A DNA stretch of 64,000 nucleotides from Melioribacter sp. (GTDB lineage: Bacteria > Bacteroidota > Ignavibacteria > Ignavibacteriales > Melioribacteraceae), in NCBI GenBank assembly GCA_020723965.1, contig DYHW01000001.1:482587-546586 (forward strand), written 5' to 3'. A program made the position numbers and the translations under genes. The notes under the pieces were generated by a model that saw nothing but the letters and a program-made list of their open reading frames with translations, was not told the origin of the DNA and searched no databases. The stretch's first letter is position 1. Every line of letters begins with the position of its first letter. Positions 44,747-54,207 of this stretch are shown piece after piece.

Positions 44747-45523
44747 TTAATTTTTTTTCTTAAATGTGTCGGGTAAATTCCAAGAACGCATAGCATCATA
44801 AGTTTTATAATCGGTCAAATCGAAATGGATAGGAGTTATCGAAACGAAATTGTTGCGGATAGCAAATTGGTCTGTTTCAAGCGTGTTATCTGCTTCCATC
44901 AATTTACCAGTAAGCCAATAATAATTTTTACCGTAAGGGTCTTTTCTCTCTTCGTAGATATCATCCCACTTAGATTTGCCTTGTTGAGTTAACAAAACAC
45001 CTGCAATTTTTTCTTCGGGCAGATCGGGAACGTTTACATTAAGAAGCGTTCCGTTTGGCAAACCATTTTTTACAACAAGCTTTGCAAGTTCAGCAGAAAG
45101 TTTGGCGGCATATTCAAAATGTTTTGCATCGTGGTTTGTAACCGATACAGCGATAGCCGGAACATCCATTATTGCTGCTTCGCGTGCAGCAGATACAGTG
45201 CCGGAATAAATTATGTTAATTGCTGTATTTGACCCGTGATTAATTCCGGAGATGACAATATCCGGCGGTTCATTTATTATGTTTCTAATGCCGATCTTTA
45301 TACAATCTGCCGGCGTTCCATCAACTGCATAGCCAAAAAAATCTCCGTTCTTATAATATTCTGTAACTCTCAATGGAATTTTCATTGTGATTGCGTGCCC
45401 AACCGCACTCTGCTCGGTAAGCGGAGCAATAACAATTACATCGCCTATTTTTTTTAGTTCTTTTGCAAGCGCGCTAATGCCAGGTGAATCGATTCCGTCA
45501 TCGTTTGATACTAATATTTTCAA
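44747..45523 (-). CDS. surE: 5'-nucleotidase SurE
   Basis: SurE dephosphorylates nucleoside 5'- and 3'-monophosphates in stationary phase. The 258-residue product has the metal site ILVSNDDGIDSPGI at the N terminus, the serine in PLTEQSAVGHAIT, and GINHGSNTAINIIYSGTVSAAREA. The family starts directly at MKILVSNDDG, so I use TTG 45523, which has GAAGGG upstream, instead of the open frame to 45568. First gene of a four-gene operon. Confidence 0.94.
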   Translation of the reverse strand: MKILVSNDDGIDSPGISALAKELKKIGDVIVIAPLTEQSAVGHAITMKIPLRVTEYYKNGDFFGYAVDGTPADCIKIGIRNIINEPPDIVISGINHGSNTAINIIYSGTVSAAREAAIMDVPAIAVSVTNHDAKHFEYAAKLSAELAKLVVKNGLPNGTLLNVNVPDLPEEKIAGVLLTQQGKSKWDDIYEERKDPYGKNYYWLTGKLMEADNTLETDQFAIRNNFVSITPIHFDLTDYKTYDAMRSWNLPDTFKKKN

Positions 45524-45565
45524 TGTGCCCTTCTTTTTTAAGTGATAAATGTGTTTAACTAATTG

Positions 45566-45597
45566 CAAATATAGTTAAACATAAGAGAGCGTTGCAA
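45566..45597 (-). promoter_or_regulatory. Candidate promoter of the surE operon
   Basis: Read on the minus strand: TTGCAA (45597-45592), an 18-base spacer and TATATTTG (45573-45566). It lies about 45 bases before the TTG start of surE and leaves about 35 bases of leader. Confidence 0.5.
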
Positions 45598-45622
45598 TAA
45601 TTTGTTTGGTTCAGTAATTGAA

Positions 45623-46537
45623 ATGAAGAAATTCGAAAATCTTATTTCAAAAAAAGTTAATTTTATCAGCACAAAAAAATCTAAGTCGTTTATGCAGCAA
45701 ATAATAACTATAACCATCTTTCTTTTTTTTGCTATTAAAATATTTGGGCAAACAGATTCGACAAATTCAGTGCAAACCGATGTTTATGTAATCGATTCAT
45801 ATATTACTCCAGATGCACCGCATAAATTGATTGTTTCCTTTTTTACAAGCGATAGCTGCACATCGAAAATTGTTCTAATGAAAAAGTATTTTTTTGATGT
45901 TTCAAAAAAATTATCGGATAATCATAAAATCGAAATTGCTCTTGAGAAGATTAAATCCGATTCTTCATTTATTGAATATGAAATACTTGTTTATGATGTT
46001 AATGGCAATGGAATCAAAACAGAACCTTATCAAGTTCAGTTACCTAGTGATATCAAAATCTCTTCTGAGCAAAACGCCGGTCTTTTCAGAATTTGTCTTG
46101 GGGGAGTGATTTTCAGTATTCCTTCTCCAACTTATGTTATGATGAAGAATGAAAATTATTGGGCAATCACAAAAGAAATTCCGTTGTTCTCTTTTTACTC
46201 GATCGGTTACAATTACCCGGCTGGTTATCTTGGCGCTGAATATTCTCATATCTTTAAAGCTGACAAAAATTTTTTTTTTCGATTTGGCTATAAACATATT
46301 TTTCAAACATCGTTCATCAAATATCTTTCTCCCGGGATAAATTGGTTTACTGATTTCAAAGGTTACGGCGGAATGAGCATAGAATTATCAGCAGGACTTT
46401 TTCAGATTCAAAATGTATTTACGTTTTATACTCGATACAGATACAACTTTCAGTTGAAGAGCAAAGCGTCAGATTTTTATGAAATTTCCTGCGGCTTGTA
46501 TTCAAACTTTTTTTCAATCAATCTTAATTCATTTTGA
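45623..46537 (+). CDS. Secreted or outer-membrane protein of unknown function
   Basis: The product (304 residues from ATG 45623) has a signal peptide near 24-43 (MQQIITITIFLFFAIKIFGQ), or it begins at ATG 45692 with that same signal. The rest is hydrophilic, then strongly aromatic and strand-like (YNYPAGYLGAEYSHIF, FFRFGYKHIFQTSFIKYL), as in outer-membrane barrels. It overlaps the methyltransferase gene by four bases and diverges from surE. No family recognised. Confidence 0.6.
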   Translation: MKKFENLISKKVNFISTKKSKSFMQQIITITIFLFFAIKIFGQTDSTNSVQTDVYVIDSYITPDAPHKLIVSFFTSDSCTSKIVLMKKYFFDVSKKLSDNHKIEIALEKIKSDSSFIEYEILVYDVNGNGIKTEPYQVQLPSDIKISSEQNAGLFRICLGGVIFSIPSPTYVMMKNENYWAITKEIPLFSFYSIGYNYPAGYLGAEYSHIFKADKNFFFRFGYKHIFQTSFIKYLSPGINWFTDFKGYGGMSIELSAGLFQIQNVFTFYTRYRYNFQLKSKASDFYEISCGLYSNFFSINLNSF

Positions 46538-47400
46538 AAAACGAAAAGAAAAATTTTATCGATCTCGGATCACGCGGACGACTTAACAAGAACAATAAGT
46601 TGAACGAGCTTACCGGAAAAGAGTGGCTTAAATTTTCGAAGAGTTGGTTCATATTAAGACCGCCGAGAAGAAAAGAAGATGAAATTCTTCATCCGGCTAA
46701 ATTTCCCGAGGTGTTAGTTGAAGACTATGTTCTTTTTTTCACTAAAAAAAATGCATGGGTGCTAGATCCTTTCATGGGCACAGGCAGCGCTTTAATTGCC
46801 TCTGCTGAATTGGAGAGAAACACGATAGGCATAGAATTAAACCGGAAATATTTTTCTTCCGCAAAAAAAAGAATTTATAAAAGAAAGTTGGATAGACATG
46901 CTTTTGCTCTAATTGGAAATTCAATAGAACTAAAAAAACTACTCGATAAAAATGGTTTTGGCAATGTAAAGTTCGACTTTACAATAACATCGCCGCCTTA
47001 TTGGAATCAACTCGAAAGAAATTCGATCCGCCACAAAGATAGAGAGCAGAAAGGATTTGATACGAAATACTCTAATAACGGAAAAGATTTGGGGAACATT
47101 GCCTCTTACGATGAGTTTCTTGAAATGCAAGCGCGCGTTTTTGATGAAGTTTACAATGTGACCAAACGTAACGGCTACTTAACTATTATTACTAACAATG
47201 TTTATTTTAACGGAAGACTTTATCCTCTTGCATTTGATACTGCTATTTCATTAACAAAACGAGGCGATAAAAGCTGGGTGCTGAAAGACGAAAAGATCTG
47301 GCTTCAAGATGATAAAAAACTAATAGCGCTCGGCGTTAACTATGCCTGGGTCGGCAACAGGCATCATCAATATTGTTTGATATTCAGAAAAGAAAAATGA
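46534..47400 (+). CDS. DNA methyltransferase, N4/N6 amino type, no partner nuclease
   Basis: The 288-residue product has the AdoMet-binding motif DPFMGTGS (78-85) and the catalytic motif TSPPYW (152-157), typical for amino methylation of cytosine N4 or adenine N6. Motif I lies before motif IV, and a conserved HPAKFPE precedes both. The recognition domain is probably the part after 160. The start is TTG and overlaps the previous stop; its end overlaps the xseA start. No restriction enzyme gene is in the window. The target sequence is unknown. Confidence 0.85.
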   Translation: MKNEKKNFIDLGSRGRLNKNNKLNELTGKEWLKFSKSWFILRPPRRKEDEILHPAKFPEVLVEDYVLFFTKKNAWVLDPFMGTGSALIASAELERNTIGIELNRKYFSSAKKRIYKRKLDRHAFALIGNSIELKKLLDKNGFGNVKFDFTITSPPYWNQLERNSIRHKDREQKGFDTKYSNNGKDLGNIASYDEFLEMQARVFDEVYNVTKRNGYLTIITNNVYFNGRLYPLAFDTAISLTKRGDKSWVLKDEKIWLQDDKKLIALGVNYAWVGNRHHQYCLIFRKEK

Positions 47401-48590
47401 AAGAACAAATTTTATCAGTCAGTCAAATAACCGGGCTCATCAAACAAACGCTTGAGGAAAATTTTTACGAGGTGAGTGTAATAGGAGAGATATCTAATTT
47501 CAAAGCGCATATTTCCGGGCATTGGTATTTCACTCTTAAAGATTCTAATGCAGCAATCAACTGTACAATGTGGCGCGGAGTAAATAATTATGTTTTTTTT
47601 ACTCCGCAAGATGGAATGAAAGTAATTGTAAACGGGAAGATTTCTGTTTACCCGCCGCGTGGAAGTTATCAAATAGATGTGCGTTCTATGCAGCCTGCCG
47701 GCGTTGGAGAACTTCAGGCGGCTTTTGATAAACTAAAACAAAAGCTCGCGGCAGAAGGTTTGTTCGATGAAAAATTCAAAAAACCGATTCCAAAATATCC
47801 CATGAAGATTGGCATTGTTACCGCTATTGGCAGCGCAGCATTTCAAGATTTGCAAAGCATTGCCTCGCGAAGATTTCCTTTGGCAGAACTTGTTATTGCT
47901 TCATGCAAAGTGCAGGGAGAAGGAGCAGCGCTTGATATAGCCAACAGCATAAAATTATTAAACCAGCAAAACGATATTGATCTAATAATTGTTGGACGCG
48001 GCGGCGGTTCGCTTGAAGATTTGTGGGCGTTTAACGAAGAAATTGTTGCACGCGCTATTTTTGAATCAAAGATCCCGATAATAAGCGCTGTTGGACATGA
48101 AATTGATTTTACAATTTCAGATTTTGTTGCAGACCTTCGGGCGCCAACTCCTTCTGCCGCTATGGAGCTCGCTACTCCAAACAAAGAAGAACTCTTTGGA
48201 TTTATTAGTGAGTTTTCATATCATTTCGAGGGAAAAATTATTGAGATAATATCAAATTACCGCGGTCAGGTTAATTTGGCTCTTTCTTCCTACGGTTTTC
48301 GTCTGCCTCAGGATTTCGTGCGTAATAGAGCTCAGTTTTTGGATAATTTACTTTATCGGTTTCAGAATGTTTTTGTTAGTAAACTTTCTGCGTTAAAAAA
48401 TCATTTAGCATTGTTGGAAAGCAAAATTCAAACTTTTAATGTTGATAAAATTTTACAACGGGGTTTTATAATAGTGAAGCAGAACGAAAAATTTATTACA
48501 AAGAAAAAATATTTTAATCCGGCAGAATCATTTCTTATGAAATTTTATGATGGAGAATTAAAAATAAATGGGCAAGAAAAAAGAAAGTAA
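47397..48590 (+). CDS. xseA: Exonuclease VII large subunit
   Basis: XseA with XseB degrades single-stranded DNA from both ends. The 397-residue product has the N-terminal OB-fold (ILSVSQITGLIKQTLEENF, EISNFKAHISGHWYFTLKD), then the catalytic domain with IIVGRGGGSLEDLWAFNEE and SAVGHEIDFTISDFVADLRA, and a C-terminal coiled part. The start at 47397 overlaps the methyltransferase stop (ATGA); the frame from 47373 is upstream extension only. xseB overlaps its end. Confidence 0.96.
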   Translation: MKEQILSVSQITGLIKQTLEENFYEVSVIGEISNFKAHISGHWYFTLKDSNAAINCTMWRGVNNYVFFTPQDGMKVIVNGKISVYPPRGSYQIDVRSMQPAGVGELQAAFDKLKQKLAAEGLFDEKFKKPIPKYPMKIGIVTAIGSAAFQDLQSIASRRFPLAELVIASCKVQGEGAALDIANSIKLLNQQNDIDLIIVGRGGGSLEDLWAFNEEIVARAIFESKIPIISAVGHEIDFTISDFVADLRAPTPSAAMELATPNKEELFGFISEFSYHFEGKIIEIISNYRGQVNLALSSYGFRLPQDFVRNRAQFLDNLLYRFQNVFVSKLSALKNHLALLESKIQTFNVDKILQRGFIIVKQNEKFITKKKYFNPAESFLMKFYDGELKINGQEKRK

Positions 48591-48783
48591 TTTTGAAGAG
48601 TCTCTGAACCGGCTGCAAGAAATTTCCGAACTTTTAGAAAATGAAGAGGTTGGTCTTGAAGAATCAATCAAGCTTTACGAAGAGGGGATTAAATTGGCAA
48701 AGTTTTGTTATACTACTTTGAAAGATGCTGAATTGCGTGTTACTGAACTTAAAAAACAGCTTGAAGAAAATATTAAACAATAG
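48568..48783 (+). CDS. xseB: Exonuclease VII small subunit
   Basis: A 71-residue protein with the XseB motif FEESLNRLQEISELLENEE followed by EESIKLYEEGIKLAKFC; several copies bind one XseA. It overlaps the end of xseA by 23 bases, a common arrangement. Length is normal. Confidence 0.95.
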   Translation: MGKKKESNFEESLNRLQEISELLENEEVGLEESIKLYEEGIKLAKFCYTTLKDAELRVTELKKQLEENIKQ

Positions 48784-48806
48784 TTTTTATCTAAAAGGAA
48801 TTTTTA

Positions 48807-50726
48807 ATGGTAGACGAATCAAAGTATAAATTACTGTTCAATGTAAATTCACCCAAAGATATTCGTTCGTTTTCTCTTAACGAACTTAAAACTCTCTGCA
48901 CTGAAATTCGTGAATACATGATTGATGTTATTTCTCAGATAGGCGGGCATTTTGGCGGCGGACTTGGAACTGTAGAACTTACTGTTGCGCTGCACAAAGT
49001 ATTTAATACGCCGCACGATCTGATTGTTTGGGATACAGGGCATCAGGCATATCCTCATAAAATTATTACCGGCAGACGAGATCAACTAAAAACTATCAGA
49101 CAGCTAAACGGTATAAGCGGATTTCTTAAAAGAACCGAGAGTGAATACGATGCCTTTGGTGCCGGACATGCTTCAACTTCAATTTCAGCTGCACTCGGTA
49201 TGGCGGTTGCTAGAGATATTCTAAAGTCAGAAAAAAAAGTTATTGCTGTAATTGGAGACGGCGCAATGACAGGCGGTATGGCTTATGAAGCGATGAACAA
49301 CTCCGGTATTACTAAAAGCAATCTGATCGTTGTTCTGAATGATAACAACATGTCTATTGCTCCTAACGTTTGGCAGTTCTCAAATTATTTCAGCGAGATG
49401 ATCGCTCACCCAGAATATAACAAATTCAAAGGCGCTATTTGGGATTTAACCGGAAAGTTAGATGATTTCGGTGATCGAATTAGAAAGGTAGCCGCGCGTC
49501 TTGAATCAGGAATAAAAGCAATCATAACGCCCGGAATGTTATTCGAGGCACTTGGGTTCAGATATTTCGGACCTGTTAATGGACATAAGTTAGATCAACT
49601 TATTAAAATCTTCGACCAGATAAAAAACTTTAACGGACCGATCTTAGTTCATGTTACAAGCGAAAAAGGGAAAGGATACAAACCTGCAGAAAACCATGAG
49701 CAAAAACTGCACGCGTCAACTCCATTTGATAAGATTACCGGCGAAGCGATTAAAAAATTTGATGCGCCGCCGGCTTACACAACAATTTTTGGCAATGCGT
49801 TAGTTGAAATCGCAAAACAAAATCCTCAGGTAATTGGTATTACAGCAGCTATGCCTGATGGAACTGGTCTCGATATTTTGCAGAAGGAGATACCTGAAAG
49901 ATGTTTTGATGTTGGAATTGCAGAAGAACACGCCGTTACATTTGCAGCAGGAATGGCAACACAGGGTATAATTCCGGTAGTTGCAATATATTCAACATTT
50001 TTACAACGTGGATTCGACCAAATAATTCACGACGTTGCATTGCAAAATCTTCATGTTGTTTTTGTTCTTGATCGCGCGGGCTTAGTTGGCGCTGATGGAC
50101 CGACTCATCATGGTTCGTTCGATCTAACTTATTTACGATTGATTCCGAACATGATAATTATGGCGCCCAAAGATGAATCTGAGTTGCGCAACATGCTATA
50201 TACGGCTGTTAATTATGTAAAAGGTCCGGTTGTAATTCGTTATCCGCGCGGAAATGTTCTTGGCGTGCAGTTGGACCAAGGTTTTGCAAAAATTGAAATT
50301 GCCAAAGCTGAAAAAATAAAGAACGGCGGCAACGTAGCGCTTCTTGCTGTCGGTAATATGGTAGAATATGCAAAAAAAGCTTCTGAAAAATTACTTGCAA
50401 ACGGTGTTAATTGCGAAATAATAAATATGCGCTTTATCAAACCTCTTGATAAGGAAATGCTTGATGAGGTTGCTAATAAATTTGAAAAAATTGCAACTCT
50501 CGAAGAAAATACAATTGTTGGCGGGTTCGGTTCCGGCGTATTGGAGTATTTTGCAGAAAAGAATTATAAAAATGAAATTATTCGTATTGGGCTGCCAGAT
50601 TCCTTTGTAGAACACGGAACTCAAGCCGAATTACATCGAATAATTGAAATTGACCCCGATGGTATTGCAGAAAAAATAAAAACTCTTCTTAAAAAAACCG
50701 AGTTACCAAAAAATGTAGTGGGCTAA
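48807..50726 (+). CDS. dxs: 1-deoxy-D-xylulose-5-phosphate synthase
   Basis: DXS joins pyruvate and glyceraldehyde-3-phosphate in the first step of the MEP isoprenoid pathway. The 639-residue product has the thiamine motif GDGAMTGGMAYEAMNN (about 150-165) to NDNNMSI, the pyrimidine-binding domain with GIAEEHAVTFAAGMA, and RAGLVGADGPTHHGSFDL. It is full length. The last base of its stop is the first base of the next gene's ATG. Other MEP genes are not in the window. Confidence 0.97.
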   Translation: MVDESKYKLLFNVNSPKDIRSFSLNELKTLCTEIREYMIDVISQIGGHFGGGLGTVELTVALHKVFNTPHDLIVWDTGHQAYPHKIITGRRDQLKTIRQLNGISGFLKRTESEYDAFGAGHASTSISAALGMAVARDILKSEKKVIAVIGDGAMTGGMAYEAMNNSGITKSNLIVVLNDNNMSIAPNVWQFSNYFSEMIAHPEYNKFKGAIWDLTGKLDDFGDRIRKVAARLESGIKAIITPGMLFEALGFRYFGPVNGHKLDQLIKIFDQIKNFNGPILVHVTSEKGKGYKPAENHEQKLHASTPFDKITGEAIKKFDAPPAYTTIFGNALVEIAKQNPQVIGITAAMPDGTGLDILQKEIPERCFDVGIAEEHAVTFAAGMATQGIIPVVAIYSTFLQRGFDQIIHDVALQNLHVVFVLDRAGLVGADGPTHHGSFDLTYLRLIPNMIIMAPKDESELRNMLYTAVNYVKGPVVIRYPRGNVLGVQLDQGFAKIEIAKAEKIKNGGNVALLAVGNMVEYAKKASEKLLANGVNCEIINMRFIKPLDKEMLDEVANKFEKIATLEENTIVGGFGSGVLEYFAEKNYKNEIIRIGLPDSFVEHGTQAELHRIIEIDPDGIAEKIKTLLKKTELPKNVVG

Positions 50727-51739
50727 TGGAAAAAACAAGAGTTGCAGTTATTGGACTTGGCGGAATGTCGCAAGTTGTGCATCTGCCTATTCTTTCAAAA
50801 CTATCTAATGTTGAAATTTGGGCAGTGGCAGAATTAAATAAGAGCAGATTAAAAAGCGTTGCAGAAAAATTTGGCATAACCCGGCAGTATCTCGATTACC
50901 AGGAATTGTTGTTGAAAGAAGATATTGATGCAGTAATTATTGCTACGCCAACAGATTCTCACGCAAAAATTGCTGTTGATTGTTTAAAAGCAAAAAAAGA
51001 TGTACTGATAGAAAAACCGGTTGCACGTAGTTTGGCTGAAGCAAAAGAGATTAACAACGCGGCAAAAAAGAATAAAAAGAAAGTTATGGTGGGGATGAAT
51101 CTGCGTTATAGACCCGATGCAATGTTGATGAGGAGTTTAGTTAACAGCAAAGAGCTTGGAGATATATTCTACATTCGATGCGGCTGGCTTCGTAAGCAGA
51201 GCAGCGATCAGAAGTGGTTCCTTACTAAAAACAAAGCAGGTGGTGGCGTTATAATTGATCTCGGTATTTTGGTTCTAGACCTTGCGCTATGGATTATGAG
51301 TGATTCAAAAGTGAAAAGCGTTTCAGTTCAAAAATTCTGCCACAACACAATAGATATTGAAGATTCTGCCGTTGGAATGGTTCGATTAGAAAATGACCGC
51401 GTGATAAGTTTTGAAGTGAGCTGGGGGCTGCACGCTGAATGGGATAAATTTCATCTTGCCGCTTTTGGAACAAAAGGTACCGCTCATTTAAATCCTTTAC
51501 GCGCTTATAAACGATTAGAGTCCAGTCATTTAAATTATACTTTAACCGGTGCAACTAACACCGCAAGCACTACAAATCTTTTTAAAAAATCTTATGAAAA
51601 CGAACTGAAACATTTTATAGCATCGGTTAGAGATAATACTCATTTGATCTCAACGATCGAAGAGGCGCTTGATCTGATGAAATTACTTGAAGCTATTTAC
51701 AAATCAGCAGAACTCAAAAAAGAAATTTTTCTTAAATAA
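50726..51739 (+). CDS. Gfo/Idh/MocA-family oxidoreductase
   Basis: The 337-residue product begins with a Rossmann dinucleotide fold (VAVIGLGGMSQVVHLPIL, about 6-23; ATPTDSHAKIAVDCLKAKKD; the EKP motif in IEKPVA near 95) and has the family's C-terminal alpha-beta domain. Substrates are usually sugars or cyclic polyols; the exact one cannot be told. It overlaps dxs by one base and precedes the response regulator by three bases. Confidence 0.88.
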   Translation: MEKTRVAVIGLGGMSQVVHLPILSKLSNVEIWAVAELNKSRLKSVAEKFGITRQYLDYQELLLKEDIDAVIIATPTDSHAKIAVDCLKAKKDVLIEKPVARSLAEAKEINNAAKKNKKKVMVGMNLRYRPDAMLMRSLVNSKELGDIFYIRCGWLRKQSSDQKWFLTKNKAGGGVIIDLGILVLDLALWIMSDSKVKSVSVQKFCHNTIDIEDSAVGMVRLENDRVISFEVSWGLHAEWDKFHLAAFGTKGTAHLNPLRAYKRLESSHLNYTLTGATNTASTTNLFKKSYENELKHFIASVRDNTHLISTIEEALDLMKLLEAIYKSAELKKEIFLK

Positions 51740-51742
51740 ATT

Positions 51743-52435
51743 ATGAAAGCAAAAATATTATTAGTAGATGATGAAAAAGACATAGTGGAATTTCTCCAAT
51801 ATAATCTTTCACATGTCGGATTTCAGGTTATTACTGCTTACAATGGAAAAGAAGCATTGGAAAAATTATCTCAAAAACCGGATCTGATAATTCTTGATGT
51901 ATTAATGCCGAAGATGAATGGTTATGAAGTTTGCAGTGAAATCAGAAGAATAGAAGAATTTAAAAATGTTCCCATTATTTTTCTAACCGCCAAAGCTTCT
52001 GAAGCCGATGAAGTGCATGGGTTAGATATTGGCGCCGATGATTATATTAAGAAACCGATCTCGCCTAAAAAATTGATTGCCAGAGTAAATGCAAATCTTA
52101 GAAAAATAGAATCTTCTTTGGCAGAATCTTCCGAGCCAAAAGAGCTATCAATAGGCCCCCTTGTTATTAACAAAGAGCAATTTACCATATCCATTAACGG
52201 CGAGAAGATCTTTTTTCCAAAAAAGGAATTTGAAATACTATCTTTTCTTGCTTCAAATCCGGGAAAAGTTTTTGAACGCGAAAAAATATTGAACAACGTT
52301 TGGGGCACGGATGTTTTTGTTGTTGAAAGAACTATCGATGTTCATATCCGCAAAATCCGCGAAAAACTTGGCAATTACTACGATATGATTGAAACAATTA
52401 AAGGGGTTGGATATCGTTTCAAGAATGTTGAATAA
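51743..52435 (+). CDS. Response regulator, PhoB/OmpR type
   Basis: The 230-residue product has a receiver domain with acidic pocket LLVDDEKD (Asp9-Asp10), phospho-acceptor Asp52 in LIILDVLMP, the Thr in FLTAKASE and Lys in KPISP. A winged-helix DNA-binding domain follows (about 130-230, VFEREKILNNVWGTDVF, VDVHIRKIREKLG-like). Its end overlaps the kinase gene by 11 bases, so the pair is one unit. The layout is closest to PhoB/PhoR, but no phosphate genes are near. Confidence 0.92.
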   Translation: MKAKILLVDDEKDIVEFLQYNLSHVGFQVITAYNGKEALEKLSQKPDLIILDVLMPKMNGYEVCSEIRRIEEFKNVPIIFLTAKASEADEVHGLDIGADDYIKKPISPKKLIARVNANLRKIESSLAESSEPKELSIGPLVINKEQFTISINGEKIFFPKKEFEILSFLASNPGKVFEREKILNNVWGTDVFVVERTIDVHIRKIREKLGNYYDMIETIKGVGYRFKNVE

Positions 52436-53456
52436 GTTTAAGAGAAATATTATCTCTTCAAAAAGTAATATCATATTTTTATCAATCACTTCTTTTTTGT
52501 TTTTATTTCTTTTCGGTCTTTTCTTTCGACTGAGCTTTAGCTCAATAGTTGCTGCCTCTATATTTTTTTTACTTTTCAATTTAATCTTGCTCTATTTAGT
52601 CGGAGGTCAAAGGAACAAAGAATTAGATTCTATTAAAGATGTTATAAGCAGAATTAGAACCCACTCAGTTAATTTCGATAATGAAATTAGTTTGGGAAGC
52701 GAATTAGAAGAATTGGAAATAGAAATTAAAGCAATGTTTTTAAGAAGCCAAAACGATATTCAAAATCTCAAAAAATTAGAGCAGATACGCACAGAATTTC
52801 TTGGTAATGTTTCGCACGAATTGCGCACCCCGATCTTTGCAATTCAGGGTTATATAGAAACTCTTTTAGATGGAGCATTGGACGATCGACTGGTTAATAG
52901 AACGTTTTTACAAAAAGCTAATCAACACACAATAAATCTAAACAACTTGTTGAATGATTTGATTGACATTTCTATGATTGAATCAGGTGAAATGAAAATG
53001 AGTTTTCGTTATTTCAATGTGTCCGAATTTTTTGATAGTGTGTTAAATGAATTTAAGCCGCAGGCGGTCAAAAAAAATATTGAGCTGCAATTACTTCCCT
53101 TCAACCATTCTTTACAACTATTTGGCGACAAACAACGGTTAAAGCAGGCCATTTCTAATCTTTTAATGAATGCTCTAAAATATACAGAGAGCGGATCAAT
53201 AAAAATTGGCGTTTACGAAGAGGAAAACGGGGCAGTAATCTTTGTGATGGATAGCGGAATCGGGATTTCAAAAAATGATTTGGAAAGAATATTTGAAAGG
53301 TTTTACAGAGTAGACAAAGAACGGTCCCGTGATTTAGGAGGAACCGGACTGGGCTTGGCTATAGTAAAACATATTGTTGAAGCGCACGGTTCTATAATTG
53401 AAGTAAAGAGTGAAATTGGAAAAGGGAGCAAATTTTCATTCCGCTTAAAAAAATAA
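52425..53456 (+). CDS. Sensor histidine kinase, PhoR-like
   Basis: The 343-residue product has two membrane helices (about 17-38 and 40-60), a HAMP-like/linker region, a dimerisation and phospho-acceptor site FLGNVSHELRTPIFAIQGY with His131, and a catalytic ATP-binding domain (N box NLLMNALKYTE, G1 DSGIGI, G2 GGTGLGLAIVKH). The ATG at 52425 overlaps the regulator gene; a TTG at 52389 is not needed. There is no large periplasmic sensor loop. Confidence 0.92.
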   Translation: MLNKFKRNIISSKSNIIFLSITSFLFLFLFGLFFRLSFSSIVAASIFFLLFNLILLYLVGGQRNKELDSIKDVISRIRTHSVNFDNEISLGSELEELEIEIKAMFLRSQNDIQNLKKLEQIRTEFLGNVSHELRTPIFAIQGYIETLLDGALDDRLVNRTFLQKANQHTINLNNLLNDLIDISMIESGEMKMSFRYFNVSEFFDSVLNEFKPQAVKKNIELQLLPFNHSLQLFGDKQRLKQAISNLLMNALKYTESGSIKIGVYEEENGAVIFVMDSGIGISKNDLERIFERFYRVDKERSRDLGGTGLGLAIVKHIVEAHGSIIEVKSEIGKGSKFSFRLKK

Positions 53457-53534
53457 TTCTTACAAAATTGTGATAAACATTCAAATAGAGCATTTTTCAA
53501 ATAAAATAACAGAATACTTTATCTAATCATTTTA

Positions 53535-53564
53535 TTGACTCACATTGGTGCTTTCTATTATATT
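53535..53564 (+). promoter_or_regulatory. Candidate promoter of rplU-rpmA
   Basis: TTGACT (53535-53540), an 18-base spacer and TATATT (53559-53564). An alternative -10, TATTAT at 53556-53561, gives a 15-base spacer. The ATG of rplU is 34 bases on, with GGAGG before it. Confidence 0.5.
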
Positions 53565-53597
53565 TACGCCTCAAAAATTGTGAAGTTGGAGGATTAA

Positions 53598-53906
53598 ATG
53601 TTTGCTGTTGTTGATATAGCTGGACAACAATTCAAGGTAACCGAAAACAAGAAATATTATGTGCCTCGTTTGAAAGCTGAACCGGATTCAGAAATTGTTT
53701 TTGATAATGTTCTCCTTTTTAATAATAATAAAGAAACTAAAGTCGGCGCTCCTACTGTAGGCGGTGTAAAAGTTCATGCGAAAGTTTTAGAGCACCTGAA
53801 AGACGACAAAGTTATTGTTTTCAAAAAGAAGAGAAGAATTTCATATAAGCGGCTAAGAGGTCACAGACAATTTTTAACAAGAATAGAAGTAACAAAAATT
53901 TCATAG
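53598..53906 (+). CDS. rplU: 50S ribosomal protein L21
   Basis: L21 binds 23S rRNA domain I and supports L20. The 102-residue product is complete: FAVVDIAGQQFKVTENKKYY at the start, FDNVLLFNN in the middle, and the signature VIVFKKKRRISYKRLRGHRQ near the C terminus. It is co-transcribed with rpmA, 18 bases on. Confidence 0.96.
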   Translation: MFAVVDIAGQQFKVTENKKYYVPRLKAEPDSEIVFDNVLLFNNNKETKVGAPTVGGVKVHAKVLEHLKDDKVIVFKKKRRISYKRLRGHRQFLTRIEVTKIS

Positions 53907-53924
53907 TTACCGGAGGAAATTTAA

Positions 53925-54185
53925 ATGGCACATAAAAAAGGGCAAGGTTCTTCAAGAAATGGACGCGATAGTAATCCGCAATATCTCGGCGTAAAAGCTT
54001 ATGGCGGTGAAAAAGTTACTGCCGGTTCTATTCTTGTAAGACAAAAAGGAACAAATTTTCATCCCGGCAAAAATGTAAAATTAGCCGGAGATCATTCGTT
54101 GTTTTCCACTATAGATGGTATTGTAAAGTTTGAAAGAAAGAAGAACGATAGAAAATTCATAAGCGTTTACGAAGTTACTGCATAA
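53925..54185 (+). CDS. rpmA: 50S ribosomal protein L27
   Basis: L27 reaches the peptidyl transferase centre with its N terminus. The 86-residue product has [20 protein letters not shown] at the start, with no cleaved N-terminal extension of the Firmicutes type, and [23 protein letters not shown] precedes the ATG. It ends before a bidirectional terminator. Confidence 0.97.
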   Translation: MAHKKGQGSSRNGRDSNPQYLGVKAYGGEKVTAGSILVRQKGTNFHPGKNVKLAGDHSLFSTIDGIVKFERKKNDRKFISVYEVTA

Positions 54186-54207
54186 TTAAATCTTAGAATG
54201 GAATAAA

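Noticed and set aside
45524..45568. Longer SurE start at the beginning of the open frame
   Set aside because: The family begins at the metal-binding strand (MKILVSNDDG) and GAAGGG lies before the internal TTG; the extra 15 residues do not resemble the family.
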